A stretch of 64,000 bases of DNA, taken from Hoeflea ulvae (GTDB lineage: Bacteria; Pseudomonadota; Alphaproteobacteria; Rhizobiales; Rhizobiaceae). Numbering within the stretch: the stretch's first letter is position 1; each line of letters begins with the position of its first letter. This document shows positions 52,591-64,000 of the stretch, piece after piece. Position numbers and translations under genes: made by a program. Location: contig NZ_JAOVZQ010000001.1 in the NCBI RefSeq assembly GCF_026619435.1, positions 2,363,501 to 2,427,500 of the forward strand, written 5' to 3'. Under the pieces are notes generated by a model. The model saw only the letters and a list, made by a program, of their open reading frames with translations. It made no database searches and was not told the DNA's origin.

Positions 52591-53559
52591 ATGGACGTGC
52601 TCACCGAAATCTTTTCCACACTGCGCCTGCAGGCAGGGCTGTATTTCAGCACCGCGATACGCGGCGATTTTGCCATCGGACTGGCGGCGGAGCGGCGGCG
52701 CATACGGTTTCACCTGGTTCTGGAAGGCAAATGCGTGGTCACGGTTCCGGATCAGGACCAGATCAGCCTTGCCCAGGGCGATCTGGTGCTGATCCCCGAT
52801 GGCGCGCCGCAAATCCTGTCCTCCGGTGAAAATGTTGCCGCCCCGGTCGATCTTGACGATCTGATCGCGCGCGTGCCGCCGGTGGACGGTGTCTTGCACC
52901 ATGGCGACGTGGGTCCGCTGTGCCGCATCCTGTGCGGGTTTCTTCGCTTCGACGAGGCAATCGACCATCCTGTTCTCGACAGTCTGCCGCCGATGATCCC
53001 GCTGCGCCAGTCATGCGATGCGGCACCGTCCGGTGTTGCGGCCTCGCTGGCGCTTCTGCATGCGGAAACGAGCGAGCCCGGGGCGGGGCAGGCATCGATC
53101 CTGCACAGGATAGTGGAAATTCTGCTGATGCAGATCGTGCGGTCGAGCCTGCCCGATCATGCAGCTCATCCGAACGGTTTCGCCCGCGCCCTGGCAGATC
53201 CGCGGCTGTCGCGAGCGCTGTCGGCCATGCATTCCGGCTTCGAGACAGCCTGGGACATCGAAATGCTTGCGGCCCGGGCCGGCATGTCGCGGTCCCGTTT
53301 TGCCGAGAGTTTCAGCGCAACCGTCGGGATGACGCCCTTTGCCTATCTGACCCGGTGGAGAATGATAAAGGCTCGCGAGCTGTTGCAGCAGCCCGGGCTT
53401 GATATGGCCGAGATTGCCGAGCGATGCGGCTACCGCTCGGTGCCTGCCTTTGGCAGGCGCTTTGCGGCGATGTTCGCAGTCGGGCCCGGGGAATGGCGCA
53501 GGCAGGCGCAGTCATACAGTCAAAATGCACCCGGGATGCCGCCAAATTCAAAACCGTAA
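52591..53559 (+). CDS. AraC family transcriptional regulator (cupin-6 type)
   Basis: 322 residues from ATG at 52591; no clear ribosome site. N-terminal AraC_binding_6 (cupin) domain and two C-terminal helix-turn-helix motifs (WDIEMLAARAGMSRSRFA and MAEIAERCGYRSVPAFGR). It is divergent from the LysE-type gene with 118 bases between, so it likely responds to the exported compound. The effector is unknown. Confidence 0.9.
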   Translation: MDVLTEIFSTLRLQAGLYFSTAIRGDFAIGLAAERRRIRFHLVLEGKCVVTVPDQDQISLAQGDLVLIPDGAPQILSSGENVAAPVDLDDLIARVPPVDGVLHHGDVGPLCRILCGFLRFDEAIDHPVLDSLPPMIPLRQSCDAAPSGVAASLALLHAETSEPGAGQASILHRIVEILLMQIVRSSLPDHAAHPNGFARALADPRLSRALSAMHSGFETAWDIEMLAARAGMSRSRFAESFSATVGMTPFAYLTRWRMIKARELLQQPGLDMAEIAERCGYRSVPAFGRRFAAMFAVGPGEWRRQAQSYSQNAPGMPPNSKP

Positions 53560-53615
53560 CCTGGCTTTAACGCCACTCGTGAACAAGGTCGCCCAGCCGT
53601 TTCACAGCCTTACAT

Positions 53616-53644
53616 CTTGAAGCGACGGGGGGCACACTCTATGT
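53616..53644 (+). promoter_or_regulatory. RpoH (sigma-32)-like promoter of clpP
   Basis: CTTGAA (53616-53621), 16 bases, then TCTATGT (53638-53644), close to the rhizobial heat-shock consensus CTTGAA/CYTATNT. It sits 70 bases upstream of clpP. Match by eye only. Confidence 0.5.
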
Positions 53645-53713
53645 AGTGGGTTCAAAGAGATTGATTCCCCGCAGGCCGCGGCGCCTGTGGGACCGTTTGA
53701 CAAGGGAAGCGCA

Positions 53714-54340
53714 ATGAAAAATACAGTTGAAAACGCCATGGCCCTGGTGCCCATGGTCGTTGAACAGACTAACCGCGGCGAACGGTCCTACGATATTTTT
53801 TCGCGGCTTCTCAAGGAGCGGATCATCTTCATCACCGGTCCCGTCGAGGACCATATGGCGACGCTGGTCTGCGCCCAGCTTCTGTTTCTCGAAGCCGAGA
53901 ATCCGAAGAAGGAAATCGCCATCTACATCAATTCGCCCGGTGGCGTGGTGACGGCCGGCATGGCGATTTACGACACCATGCAGTTCATCCGTCCCGCGGT
54001 CTCGACGCTGTGCGTCGGTCAGGCCGCGTCGATGGGATCGCTGCTTCTGTGCGCCGGCGAAAAGGGCATGCGCTTTGCAACGCCCAACGCCCGCATCATG
54101 GTGCACCAGCCCTCCGGCGGCTTCCAGGGTCAGGCCTCCGATATCGAGCGCCACGCCCAGGACATCATCAAGATGAAGCGCCGGCTCAACGAAATCTATG
54201 TCACCCACACCGGCAATGATTACGAGACTGTCGAGAAGACCCTGGACCGGGACCACTTCATGACAGCCAGTGAAGCGCTTGAATACGGCCTGATCGACCG
54301 GGTCATCGACAAGCGCGAATACATCGAAAGCCCGACATAG
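53714..54340 (+). CDS. clpP: ATP-dependent Clp protease proteolytic subunit
   Basis: 208 residues from ATG at 53714 (AGGGAAG site). Catalytic Ser106 ([11 protein letters not shown]), His131 ([12 protein letters not shown]) and an Asp near 180. The N-terminal [21 protein letters not shown] matches housekeeping alphaproteobacterial ClpP. The clpX gene follows. A heat-shock-type promoter lies upstream. Confidence 0.98.
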   Translation: MKNTVENAMALVPMVVEQTNRGERSYDIFSRLLKERIIFITGPVEDHMATLVCAQLLFLEAENPKKEIAIYINSPGGVVTAGMAIYDTMQFIRPAVSTLCVGQAASMGSLLLCAGEKGMRFATPNARIMVHQPSGGFQGQASDIERHAQDIIKMKRRLNEIYVTHTGNDYETVEKTLDRDHFMTASEALEYGLIDRVIDKREYIESPT

Positions 54341-54652
54341 GCAGCGGGTCGGGCCCTTTCGAATGCCAAAACTGTGTTTTCACAGGAAATGCGGCCCTCT
54401 TGCATCACGTTTTCGTGGGCTTGGGGTGGCGCAACTTGTGCAGCGCGCTAATATGGACGTTAAGTCTATGTTCAAATTCTCTGGCTTAGCATCGCCAGAT
54501 TGACGGGGATTCGTTGCCACCGGCTTCGGGTTTGAATAACCAGAGGCCGGGTTTGTACCCCGAGATTGCCTCAATGTTCCGAAGCCACGGCTCGGGGCGG
54601 CGAGGCGCCAGACATCCAGGTCAGACGCCTGGATTGCGGGAAGGAAAGTGAA
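54341..54652. other. clpP-clpX intergenic region
   Basis: 312 bases. It probably holds a separate clpX promoter: several TTGACG-like and AT-rich runs occur near 54460-54530. I see no gene and no clear terminator hairpin. It is unusually long for two genes that often share a transcript. Confidence 0.4.
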
Positions 54653-55933
54653 ATGAGCAAGGTCAGCGGCAGCAACGGCGGCGATTCCAAAAATACCCTA
54701 TATTGCTCTTTCTGCGGCAAGAGCCAGCATGAAGTACGCAAACTCATTGCCGGTCCCACGGTCTTCATCTGTGATGAGTGCGTGGAATTGTGCATGGACA
54801 TCATCCGCGAGGAAAACAAATCCTCGATGGTGAAATCGCGCGATGGCGTACCCACCCCGCAGGAAATCATTGCCACACTCGATGAATATGTGATCGGCCA
54901 GCATCAGGCCAAGAAGATCCTCTCGGTGGCGGTGCACAACCATTACAAGCGCCTCAACCACTCGTCCAAATCGGGCGAGGTGGAACTGGCGAAGTCCAAC
55001 ATCCTGCTCGTCGGCCCCACCGGCTGCGGCAAGACCTATCTGGCCCAGACACTGGCGCGCATCATCGATGTGCCCTTCACCATGGCCGATGCCACGACCC
55101 TGACCGAAGCCGGTTATGTCGGCGAGGATGTGGAAAACATCATTCTCAAGCTGTTGCAGTCGGCCGACTACAATGTCGAACGCGCCCAGCGCGGCATCGT
55201 CTATATCGACGAGGTCGACAAGATTTCGCGCAAGTCGGACAATCCGTCGATCACCCGCGACGTCTCGGGCGAAGGCGTTCAGCAGGCGCTTCTGAAGATC
55301 ATGGAAGGCACGGTTGCCTCGGTGCCGCCCCAGGGTGGCCGCAAGCATCCGCAGCAGGAATTCCTGCAGGTTGACACGACCAACATCCTGTTCGTCTGCG
55401 GCGGCGCATTCGCCGGCCTCGACAAGATCATCTCGGCGCGTGGCGAAAAGACCTCGATCGGGTTTGGCGCCAATGTCCGCGCCCAGGACGAGCGCCGGGT
55501 CGGCGAGGTTCTGCGCGAGCTCGAGCCGGAAGATCTGGTCAAGTTCGGCCTGATCCCGGAATTCATCGGTCGTCTGCCGGTGCTTGCCACGCTGGAAGAC
55601 CTCGATGAATCCGCGCTGATCCAGATCCTGACCGAGCCCAAGAATGCTCTGGTCAAGCAGTATCAGCGCCTGTTCGAGATGGAAGATGTGGTGCTGACGT
55701 TCCACGAAAGCGCGCTCACCGAAATCGCCAAACGCGGCATCATCCGCAAAACCGGCGCCCGCGGACTGCGCTCGATCATGGAGAAGATCCTGCTCGACAC
55801 CATGTTCGAACTGCCGGAACTCGAAGGCGTGCGCGAAGTCGTCATCTCCGACGACGTGGTCATAGGCAATGCCCGGCCGCTCTACATCTATGCAGAGCGT
55901 GGCGACGAGGCCAAGGGCTCGGCTTCGGCCTGA
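54653..55933 (+). CDS. clpX: ClpX ATPase subunit
   Basis: 426 residues from ATG at 54653 (AAGGAAAGTG site). N-terminal zinc-binding domain with two C-x2-C pairs (YCSFCGK and [10 protein letters not shown]), AAA+ module with Walker [13 protein letters not shown], and the IGF loop in [11 protein letters not shown], which docks to ClpP. It unfolds substrates for ClpP. Complete and normal in length. Confidence 0.98.
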   Translation: MSKVSGSNGGDSKNTLYCSFCGKSQHEVRKLIAGPTVFICDECVELCMDIIREENKSSMVKSRDGVPTPQEIIATLDEYVIGQHQAKKILSVAVHNHYKRLNHSSKSGEVELAKSNILLVGPTGCGKTYLAQTLARIIDVPFTMADATTLTEAGYVGEDVENIILKLLQSADYNVERAQRGIVYIDEVDKISRKSDNPSITRDVSGEGVQQALLKIMEGTVASVPPQGGRKHPQQEFLQVDTTNILFVCGGAFAGLDKIISARGEKTSIGFGANVRAQDERRVGEVLRELEPEDLVKFGLIPEFIGRLPVLATLEDLDESALIQILTEPKNALVKQYQRLFEMEDVVLTFHESALTEIAKRGIIRKTGARGLRSIMEKILLDTMFELPELEGVREVVISDDVVIGNARPLYIYAERGDEAKGSASA

Positions 55934-55967
55934 CCCTTCGCCACGGCGGCAGATGCGCCCAAGATAC

Positions 55968-55997
55968 AACCCTCCGGGCCAGTTCCGGAGGGTTTTT
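55968..55997 (+). terminator. Rho-independent terminator of clpX
   Basis: Stem AACCCTCCGG (55968-55977) with CCGGAGGGTT (55985-55994), 7-base loop, then a run of T to 55997. It separates clpX from lon. Confidence 0.85.
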
Positions 55998-56168
55998 CGT
56001 TTTCATCGGGGCTGCGGGCGGCACGCAGGACAGGTACAATCGCGGCATCATGACGAAAAGAGCCGGGCATCCTGTCTGCCGCGTGGAGCAAGGATCCAGC
56101 TTCCCGCCACTTTCATTGTCTAATATCGTGCCGAATCGAAGATGGAGCATTTTAGCCGGGCCGCCCGA

Positions 56169-56198
56169 CTTGAAACCGGGGCGCCGGTTCTCCAATTA
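56169..56198 (+). promoter_or_regulatory. Possible RpoH-like promoter of lon
   Basis: CTTGAA (56169-56174) followed after 17 bases by CCAATTA. The -35 match is perfect, the -10 match is weak. Lon is a heat-shock gene in many alphaproteobacteria. Match by eye only. Confidence 0.35.
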
Positions 56199-56306
56199 GA
56201 CTGCAAGGGCTATGCCCACTATAAGGACGCGAACAGCGGTTGCTGGAATAGCTGGGGCCGCGCCCCGCGTTGCCAATCGGCCCGACAGGCCACGAAAGGA
56301 AATGAA

Positions 56307-58739
56307 ATGCCGGACAAAAAAGTGAGTACTACTCATTCGCCCACAGAGGCAGGTATCTATCCCGTTCTTCCGCTGCGCGACATCGTCGTTTTCCCGCACA
56401 TGATCGTGCCGCTCTTTGTCGGTCGCGAAAAATCGATCCGTGCGCTTGAGGAAGTGATGGGATCGGACAAGCAGATCATGCTTGCCACCCAGATCAACGC
56501 CAGCGATGACGATCCGGATCCCGCCGGGATCTACGAGATCGGCGCGATCGCCAATGTTCTGCAATTGCTGAAGCTGCCCGACGGCACCGTCAAGGTGCTG
56601 GTCGAAGGTCGTGCGCGTGCCGAAATCGTCGGCTACACCGACCGCGAAGAATATTACGAAGCCCGCGCCGTCGAGCTCGCCGAACCTGAAGAGGACCCGG
56701 TCGAGATCGAAGCGCTGTCGCGTTCCGTGGTTTCCGAGTTCGAAAACTACGTCAAGCTCAACAAGAAGATCTCGCCGGAAGTTGTCGGCGCGGCAAGCCA
56801 GATCGACGACTATTCCAAGCTCGCCGATACGGTCGCCTCGCATCTGTCGATCAAGATCCCCGAGAAGCAGGACATGCTGTCGACCATTTCCGTGAAGGGC
56901 CGCCTGGAAAAGGCGCTCGGCTTCATGGAAGGCGAAATCTCTGTGCTGCAGGTGGAAAAGCGCATCCGCTCCCGCGTCAAGCGGCAGATGGAGAAGACCC
57001 AGCGCGAATATTACCTCAATGAGCAGATGAAGGCGATCCAGAAGGAGCTTGGTGACGGCGAGGACGGCCGTGACGAGATGGCCGAGATGGAAGCCCGCAT
57101 CGCCAAGACCAAGCTGTCGAAGGAAGCCCGCGAAAAGGCGGATGCCGAGTTCAAGAAGCTCAAGCAGATGAGCCCGATGTCGGCCGAAGCCACCGTCGTG
57201 CGCAACTATCTCGACTGGCTGCTGGGTCTGCCCTGGGGCAAGAAGTCCCGCGTCAAGATCGACCTCAATGCCGCCGAGAAGGTGCTTGAGACCGATCACT
57301 TCGGCCTTGAAAAGGTCAAGGAGCGGATCATCGAATATCTTGCCGTGCAGGCACGCTCTTCGAAGATCAAGGGCCCGATCCTCTGCCTCGTCGGACCTCC
57401 CGGCGTCGGCAAGACCTCGCTCGCCAAGTCGATCGCCAAGGCGACCGGCCGCGAATATGTCCGCATGGCGCTTGGCGGCGTCCGTGACGAGGCCGAAATC
57501 CGTGGTCACCGCCGCACCTATATCGGCTCGATGCCCGGCAAGGTCATCCAGTCGATGAAAAAGGCCAAGAAGTCCAACCCGCTGTTCCTGTTCGACGAGA
57601 TCGACAAGATGGGCCAGGATTTTCGCGGCGATCCGTCATCGGCGCTGCTTGAGGTGCTGGATCCGGAACAGAATTCAACCTTTATGGATCACTATCTCGA
57701 GGTTGAATATGATCTGTCCAACGTGATGTTCATCACTACGGCCAACACGCTCAACATTCCGGCGCCATTGATGGACCGGATGGAGATCATCCGCATCGCC
57801 GGTTACACCGAGGACGAGAAGCAGCAGATCGCCCGCAGGCATCTTCTGCCCAAGGCCGTGCGCGATCATGCGCTGCGTCCGGAAGAGTTCGAGATCACCG
57901 ACGAGGCGCTGCTGCAGATCGTTCGCACCTATACCCGGGAAGCCGGTGTGCGTAACTTCGAGCGGGAACTGATGAAGCTGGCGCGCAAGGCCGTGACCGA
58001 AATCCTCAAGACCGGGGTCAAGTCGGTCAAGGTCGACGTCGACAACCTGTCGGACTATCTCGGCGTGGCGCGTTTCCGCTATGGCGAGGCTGAGTTCCAC
58101 GACCAGATCGGTGTCGTCACCGGCCTGGCCTGGACCGAGGTGGGCGGCGAATTGCTGACCATCGAGGGCGTGATGATGCCCGGCAAGGGCAAGATGACCG
58201 TGACCGGCAATCTGCGTGACGTGATGAAGGAATCGATCTCGGCGGCGGCCTCCTATGTCCGCTCGCGGGCTGTCGATTTCGGCATCGAGCCGCCTCTGTT
58301 CGACAAGCGCGACATCCACGTCCACGTGCCGGAAGGGGCAACCCCGAAGGACGGCCCTTCGGCCGGCGTCGCCATGGCCACATCGATTGTGTCGATCATG
58401 ACAGGCATTCCGGTTCGCCGTGATGTCGCCATGACCGGCGAGATCACCCTGCGCGGCCGGATCCTCCCCATCGGCGGTCTCAAGGAGAAGCTGCTGGCGG
58501 CCCTGCGTGGCGGCATCAAGACGGTGATGATACCGGAAGACAATGCCAAGGACCTCACCGAGATTCCGGACAATGTCAAAAACGGTCTCGAGATCATCCC
58601 GGTTGCCAAGATGGGTGACGTGCTGCGCCATGCGCTGGTGCGCATGCCCGAGGCCATCACCTGGGATCCCGATGCCAAGCCGGAAGCACCGCTTGCAGCC
58701 GAAGCCGGCGAAGAGGGCGGCGCCACCATCGCGCACTGA
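56307..58739 (+). CDS. lon: Lon protease (endopeptidase La)
   Basis: 810 residues from ATG at 56307 with AAAGGAAATG upstream. N-terminal LON domain ([20 protein letters not shown]), AAA+ module with Walker [12 protein letters not shown], and the protease domain with Ser in [12 protein letters not shown] and Lys in GGLKEK. It degrades misfolded and regulatory proteins. It completes the clpP-clpX-lon-hupB order seen in most rhizobia. Confidence 0.98.
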   Translation: MPDKKVSTTHSPTEAGIYPVLPLRDIVVFPHMIVPLFVGREKSIRALEEVMGSDKQIMLATQINASDDDPDPAGIYEIGAIANVLQLLKLPDGTVKVLVEGRARAEIVGYTDREEYYEARAVELAEPEEDPVEIEALSRSVVSEFENYVKLNKKISPEVVGAASQIDDYSKLADTVASHLSIKIPEKQDMLSTISVKGRLEKALGFMEGEISVLQVEKRIRSRVKRQMEKTQREYYLNEQMKAIQKELGDGEDGRDEMAEMEARIAKTKLSKEAREKADAEFKKLKQMSPMSAEATVVRNYLDWLLGLPWGKKSRVKIDLNAAEKVLETDHFGLEKVKERIIEYLAVQARSSKIKGPILCLVGPPGVGKTSLAKSIAKATGREYVRMALGGVRDEAEIRGHRRTYIGSMPGKVIQSMKKAKKSNPLFLFDEIDKMGQDFRGDPSSALLEVLDPEQNSTFMDHYLEVEYDLSNVMFITTANTLNIPAPLMDRMEIIRIAGYTEDEKQQIARRHLLPKAVRDHALRPEEFEITDEALLQIVRTYTREAGVRNFERELMKLARKAVTEILKTGVKSVKVDVDNLSDYLGVARFRYGEAEFHDQIGVVTGLAWTEVGGELLTIEGVMMPGKGKMTVTGNLRDVMKESISAAASYVRSRAVDFGIEPPLFDKRDIHVHVPEGATPKDGPSAGVAMATSIVSIMTGIPVRRDVAMTGEITLRGRILPIGGLKEKLLAALRGGIKTVMIPEDNAKDLTEIPDNVKNGLEIIPVAKMGDVLRHALVRMPEAITWDPDAKPEAPLAAEAGEEGGATIAH

Positions 58740-59129
58740 CACGGCTGGTTCGGGCTCGCCCGAACGCCACAGCCACATGACACCGGGCCGCACATCTGAT
58801 CGATGTGCGGCCCGTTTGCGTTTGCCGGAGTGGGCAAAGGCCTGTTCTGACCGGTGCAGCGGCCTGGGCCGGCCGGGAACGTTTCGGTACGGTCCCGGAC
58901 AAAGCCTGTGGACTTCGCTCAGCCCGCAGCGATTTCGCGCGGGATTGCAACTTTTTGTTAAGGTTATGCGTTCTTTGTCCGTTCAAGCATCCGAATTCCA
59001 CCGAATTGCCTGTAGAAAACCTTTATAAAACCCCGGTTTCCGGGGAGTTTGGTTGCTTGCTGCGGCGAGATGCGTAGGATCACCGCATCGAACACATTGA
59101 GTCGAAGAAACGTCAGGAAAGGTATCAAA
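58740..59129. other. lon-hupB intergenic region
   Basis: 390 bases. Contains the lon terminator hairpin (58785-58817) and a short CCCCGG-TTT-CCGGGG hairpin at 59031-59045 just upstream of the hupB ribosome site. No gene fits. Confidence 0.5.
58785..58817 (+). terminator. Terminator-like hairpin after lon
   Basis: Perfect 12-bp stem GGGCCGCACATC (58785-58796) with its complement (58802-58813), 5-base loop, then GTTTG. The U-tract is weak. Confidence 0.6.
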
Positions 59130-59402
59130 ATGAACAAAAATGAACTCGTAGCCTCTGTGGCTGAAAAATCGGGCCTCAGCAAGGGTGACGCAACATCGGC
59201 TGTCGAAGCGGTTTTCGAAACCATCACAGGCGAACTCAAGAACGGCGGCGACGTGCGCCTGATCGGTTTTGGCAATTTCACAGTGTCGCGTCGCGAAGCC
59301 TCCAAGGGCCGCAACCCGCAGACCGGCAATGAAGTTGATATTCCGGCTCGCAACGTGCCGAAGTTCTCGGCCGGCAAGGGCCTCAAGGATGCGTGCAACT
59401 AA
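59130..59402 (+). CDS. hupB: DNA-binding protein HU
   Basis: 90 residues, the standard HU length, from ATG at 59130 (AGGAAAGG site). MNKNELVASVAEKSGLSKGD at the start and the GRNPQTGNEVDIPARN DNA-binding arm. It compacts and bends DNA. It is followed by a strong terminator and is distinct from ihfA at 3230. Confidence 0.97.
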   Translation: MNKNELVASVAEKSGLSKGDATSAVEAVFETITGELKNGGDVRLIGFGNFTVSRREASKGRNPQTGNEVDIPARNVPKFSAGKGLKDACN

Positions 59403-59427
59403 GCCGCAATCCTGACCGAACTGAATG

Positions 59428-59459
59428 AAAGCCCGGGTGTCATCGCCCGGGCTTTTTTT
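59428..59459 (+). terminator. Rho-independent terminator of hupB
   Basis: Stem AAAGCCCGGG (59428-59437) with CCCGGGCTTT (59446-59455) and a run of T to 59459. Confidence 0.92.
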
Positions 59460-59543
59460 ATGGCCTGTTGGCAAGGGCCAGGGGCAGAAGATCTCCGCGC
59501 AACAAGTGTGTGAGTGCAGAAAGCACAATCGGGTTCTGTTCGC

Positions 59544-59572
59544 TTGACAAGAGAACAAACATCGAACAGTAT
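59544..59572 (+). promoter_or_regulatory. LexA-controlled promoter of the 28-residue peptide gene
   Basis: -35 TTGACA (59544-59549) and -10 CAGTAT (59567-59572) with a 17-base spacer. Between them lies GAACAAACATCGAAC (59553-59567), the alphaproteobacterial LexA box GAAC-N7-GAAC. LexA bound here would block RNA polymerase. The match is exact for both half-sites. Confidence 0.78.
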
Positions 59573-59602
59573 GGAAACACACAGGGAATATAGGAGTTGA
59601 TC

Positions 59603-59689
59603 ATGACATCATTTGCCCGCGATCTTGCCGCTTTCGTTTCCATGTCACTGTTTGTGGCGAGCTTCGCCGTTCTCGCCATGGCGTTCTGA
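59603..59689 (+). CDS. 28-residue membrane microprotein under SOS control
   Basis: ATG at 59603 has AGGAG six bases upstream. The peptide starts MTSFARDLAA and then is almost fully hydrophobic (FVSMSLFVASFAVLAMAF), one membrane helix with a short N-terminal cap. It lies 31 bases downstream of the LexA-type promoter and just upstream of dnaE. Caulobacter SidA, a 29-residue SOS-induced inner-membrane division inhibitor acting on FtsW, has the same size, topology and regulation; whether this is a homologue or analogue is open. Confidence 0.7.
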   Translation: MTSFARDLAAFVSMSLFVASFAVLAMAF

Positions 59690-60025
59690 TCCAGGCTCTT
59701 CTGCCTCCGGCGCACTCTGTGTTTGCAGAGGCTCGGGGTGGAGGTGAATGCCGGAATGCGTGACCTGTTCCAGATGCGGCAGGCTCGCAAATTTGCCGGG
59801 TGCCGCGCCGGACTGGTTTCACCCGGCGTCGTCCACAGGAATCGTCCTTTGTGAACCGCGCGCTGATGCGGGTCAGGCAAGGGCAGGCGGCGGCGCCATC
59901 GGGCGCTGCCATCATTTCACGATCTGCGCTCTGGACTTTATGGTCCGGGTCCTCACAATTGCTGCTTGAGTCTTGGACGGCATCGACCCGATGCCTCGCC
60001 ATGAATCGATCAGCAGGGGATTTTG
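59690..60025. other. Peptide-dnaE intergenic region
   Basis: 336 bases. A weak stem (GCCTC/GAGGC) around 59703-59733 may end the microprotein transcript. No gene and no second LexA box. The dnaE promoter is probably near 59950-60000 but is not clear by eye. Confidence 0.4.
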
Positions 60026-63588
<3,563 letters not shown>

Positions 63589-63592
<4 letters not shown>

Positions 63593-64000
63593 TCCTCCTC
63601 CGCCTGCCTAGTTTTTCGCGACGTCCCGAAGGTGTAGCCCGTTTCAACTATATCGCGGCCGAATTTCTGGCGCACCTTGTCGATGGCGCTTTCCGCCACG
63701 GCCCGCCGTGCTGCTGCCGGATCGACCAGGTCGGGTGGATCGGCGCGGGCGGCATCGGTGAGATCGGTGACGCCGATGCCAATCAGCCGGAACCGGTCCT
63801 GGCCAAGCTCGCGTTCCAGCAGATGCAGGCCGGTGCGAAAAATCCGGTCGGCCAGCATGGTCGGGTCCTCAAGCTTGAAATTGCGCGTCCGGCTCTTGAA
63901 GTCCGAGGTCTTGAGCTTGAGCACCACGGTCTGGCCGGCGATGGTGGAGGCCTTGAGCCGGGCCGACACCTTCTCCGAAAGCCGGCGGAGCACCGGCACC
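63589..64000 (-). CDS. dinB: DNA polymerase IV, C-terminal part
   Basis: The gene continues past the right edge; 136 C-terminal residues are visible. [19 protein letters not shown] and [12 protein letters not shown] are typical of the little-finger domain of Y-family polymerase DinB. It performs translesion synthesis. The two convergent genes dnaE and dinB share four bases at their stops. Control of dinB cannot be seen because its start is outside. Confidence 0.93.

Larger units (their letters stand above)
55934..56306. other. clpX-lon intergenic region
   Basis: 373 bases. Holds the clpX terminator hairpin at 55968-55997 and a weak RpoH-like promoter at 56169-56198. The long in-frame extension of lon upstream of its ATG is not coding. 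Confidence 0.5.

Overview
This window is a chromosomal segment of an alphaproteobacterium of the order Hyphomicrobiales (Rhizobiales). The gene orders yceD-plsX-fabH-ihfA-merR and clpP-clpX-lon-hupB, the type 2 ArgC, the DUF2842 and UQCC-type chaperone genes and an alphaproteobacterial LexA operator all point there. A marine Hoeflea/Phyllobacteriaceae-like organism is my best guess. I could not run a search, so the genus is inference.

Layout. 1-9298 is core chromosome: end of a cytochrome bc1 assembly chaperone, YceD, phospholipid/fatty-acid initiation (plsX, fabH), ihfA, a MerR regulator, a LysR regulator divergent from a GNAT gene, and a TadG-like von Willebrand protein. 9299-9375 is a tRNA-Pro(GGG). 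9330-24114 is an integrated genomic island bounded by a perfect 51-bp direct repeat of the tRNA 3' end. Its tyrosine integrase lies just inside the right end. 24200-32417 is an exopolysaccharide cluster: polymerase/ligase, priming glycosyltransferase, GT4, outer-membrane export lipoprotein, Wzc-like protein with a degenerate kinase domain, and a CelD-type acyltransferase. 32546-53559 is mixed core and accessory: heme A synthase, OsmC, argC, agmatinase, acyltransferase, rplM-rpsI, acyl-CoA enzymes, a ricin-type lectin, a PAS histidine kinase with its receiver, metY, a P450, and LysE/AraC. 53714-59402 is the proteostasis block clpP-clpX-lon-hupB. 59544-64000 is a DNA replication/repair end: a LexA-box-controlled 28-residue membrane peptide, dnaE, and the 3' end of dinB.

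The island has two parts. The left part (9.7-16.9 kb) carries cargo. This comprises an SRAP-domain gene with two coupled small genes; a three-gene operon of GHKL ATPase, STAS-like (DUF4325) and single-pass membrane protein; a gene pair whose second member is split by an 8-bp tandem duplication; a broken DUF3102 gene; and a proline-rich microprotein facing a membrane protein. The right part (16.9-23.9 kb) is one leftward module of about fifteen genes, most joined by 4-base ATGA stop/start overlaps. It includes the integrase, two HTH proteins, a DUF1376 replication-type protein, two DUF6074 paralogues and a 23-codon membrane peptide that automated callers would miss.

The most attractive unexplained systems are the GHKL/STAS-like/membrane operon and the SOS-controlled 28-residue membrane peptide in front of dnaE. 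The repeated integrase-type sites inside both att ends give a testable model for excision of the island.
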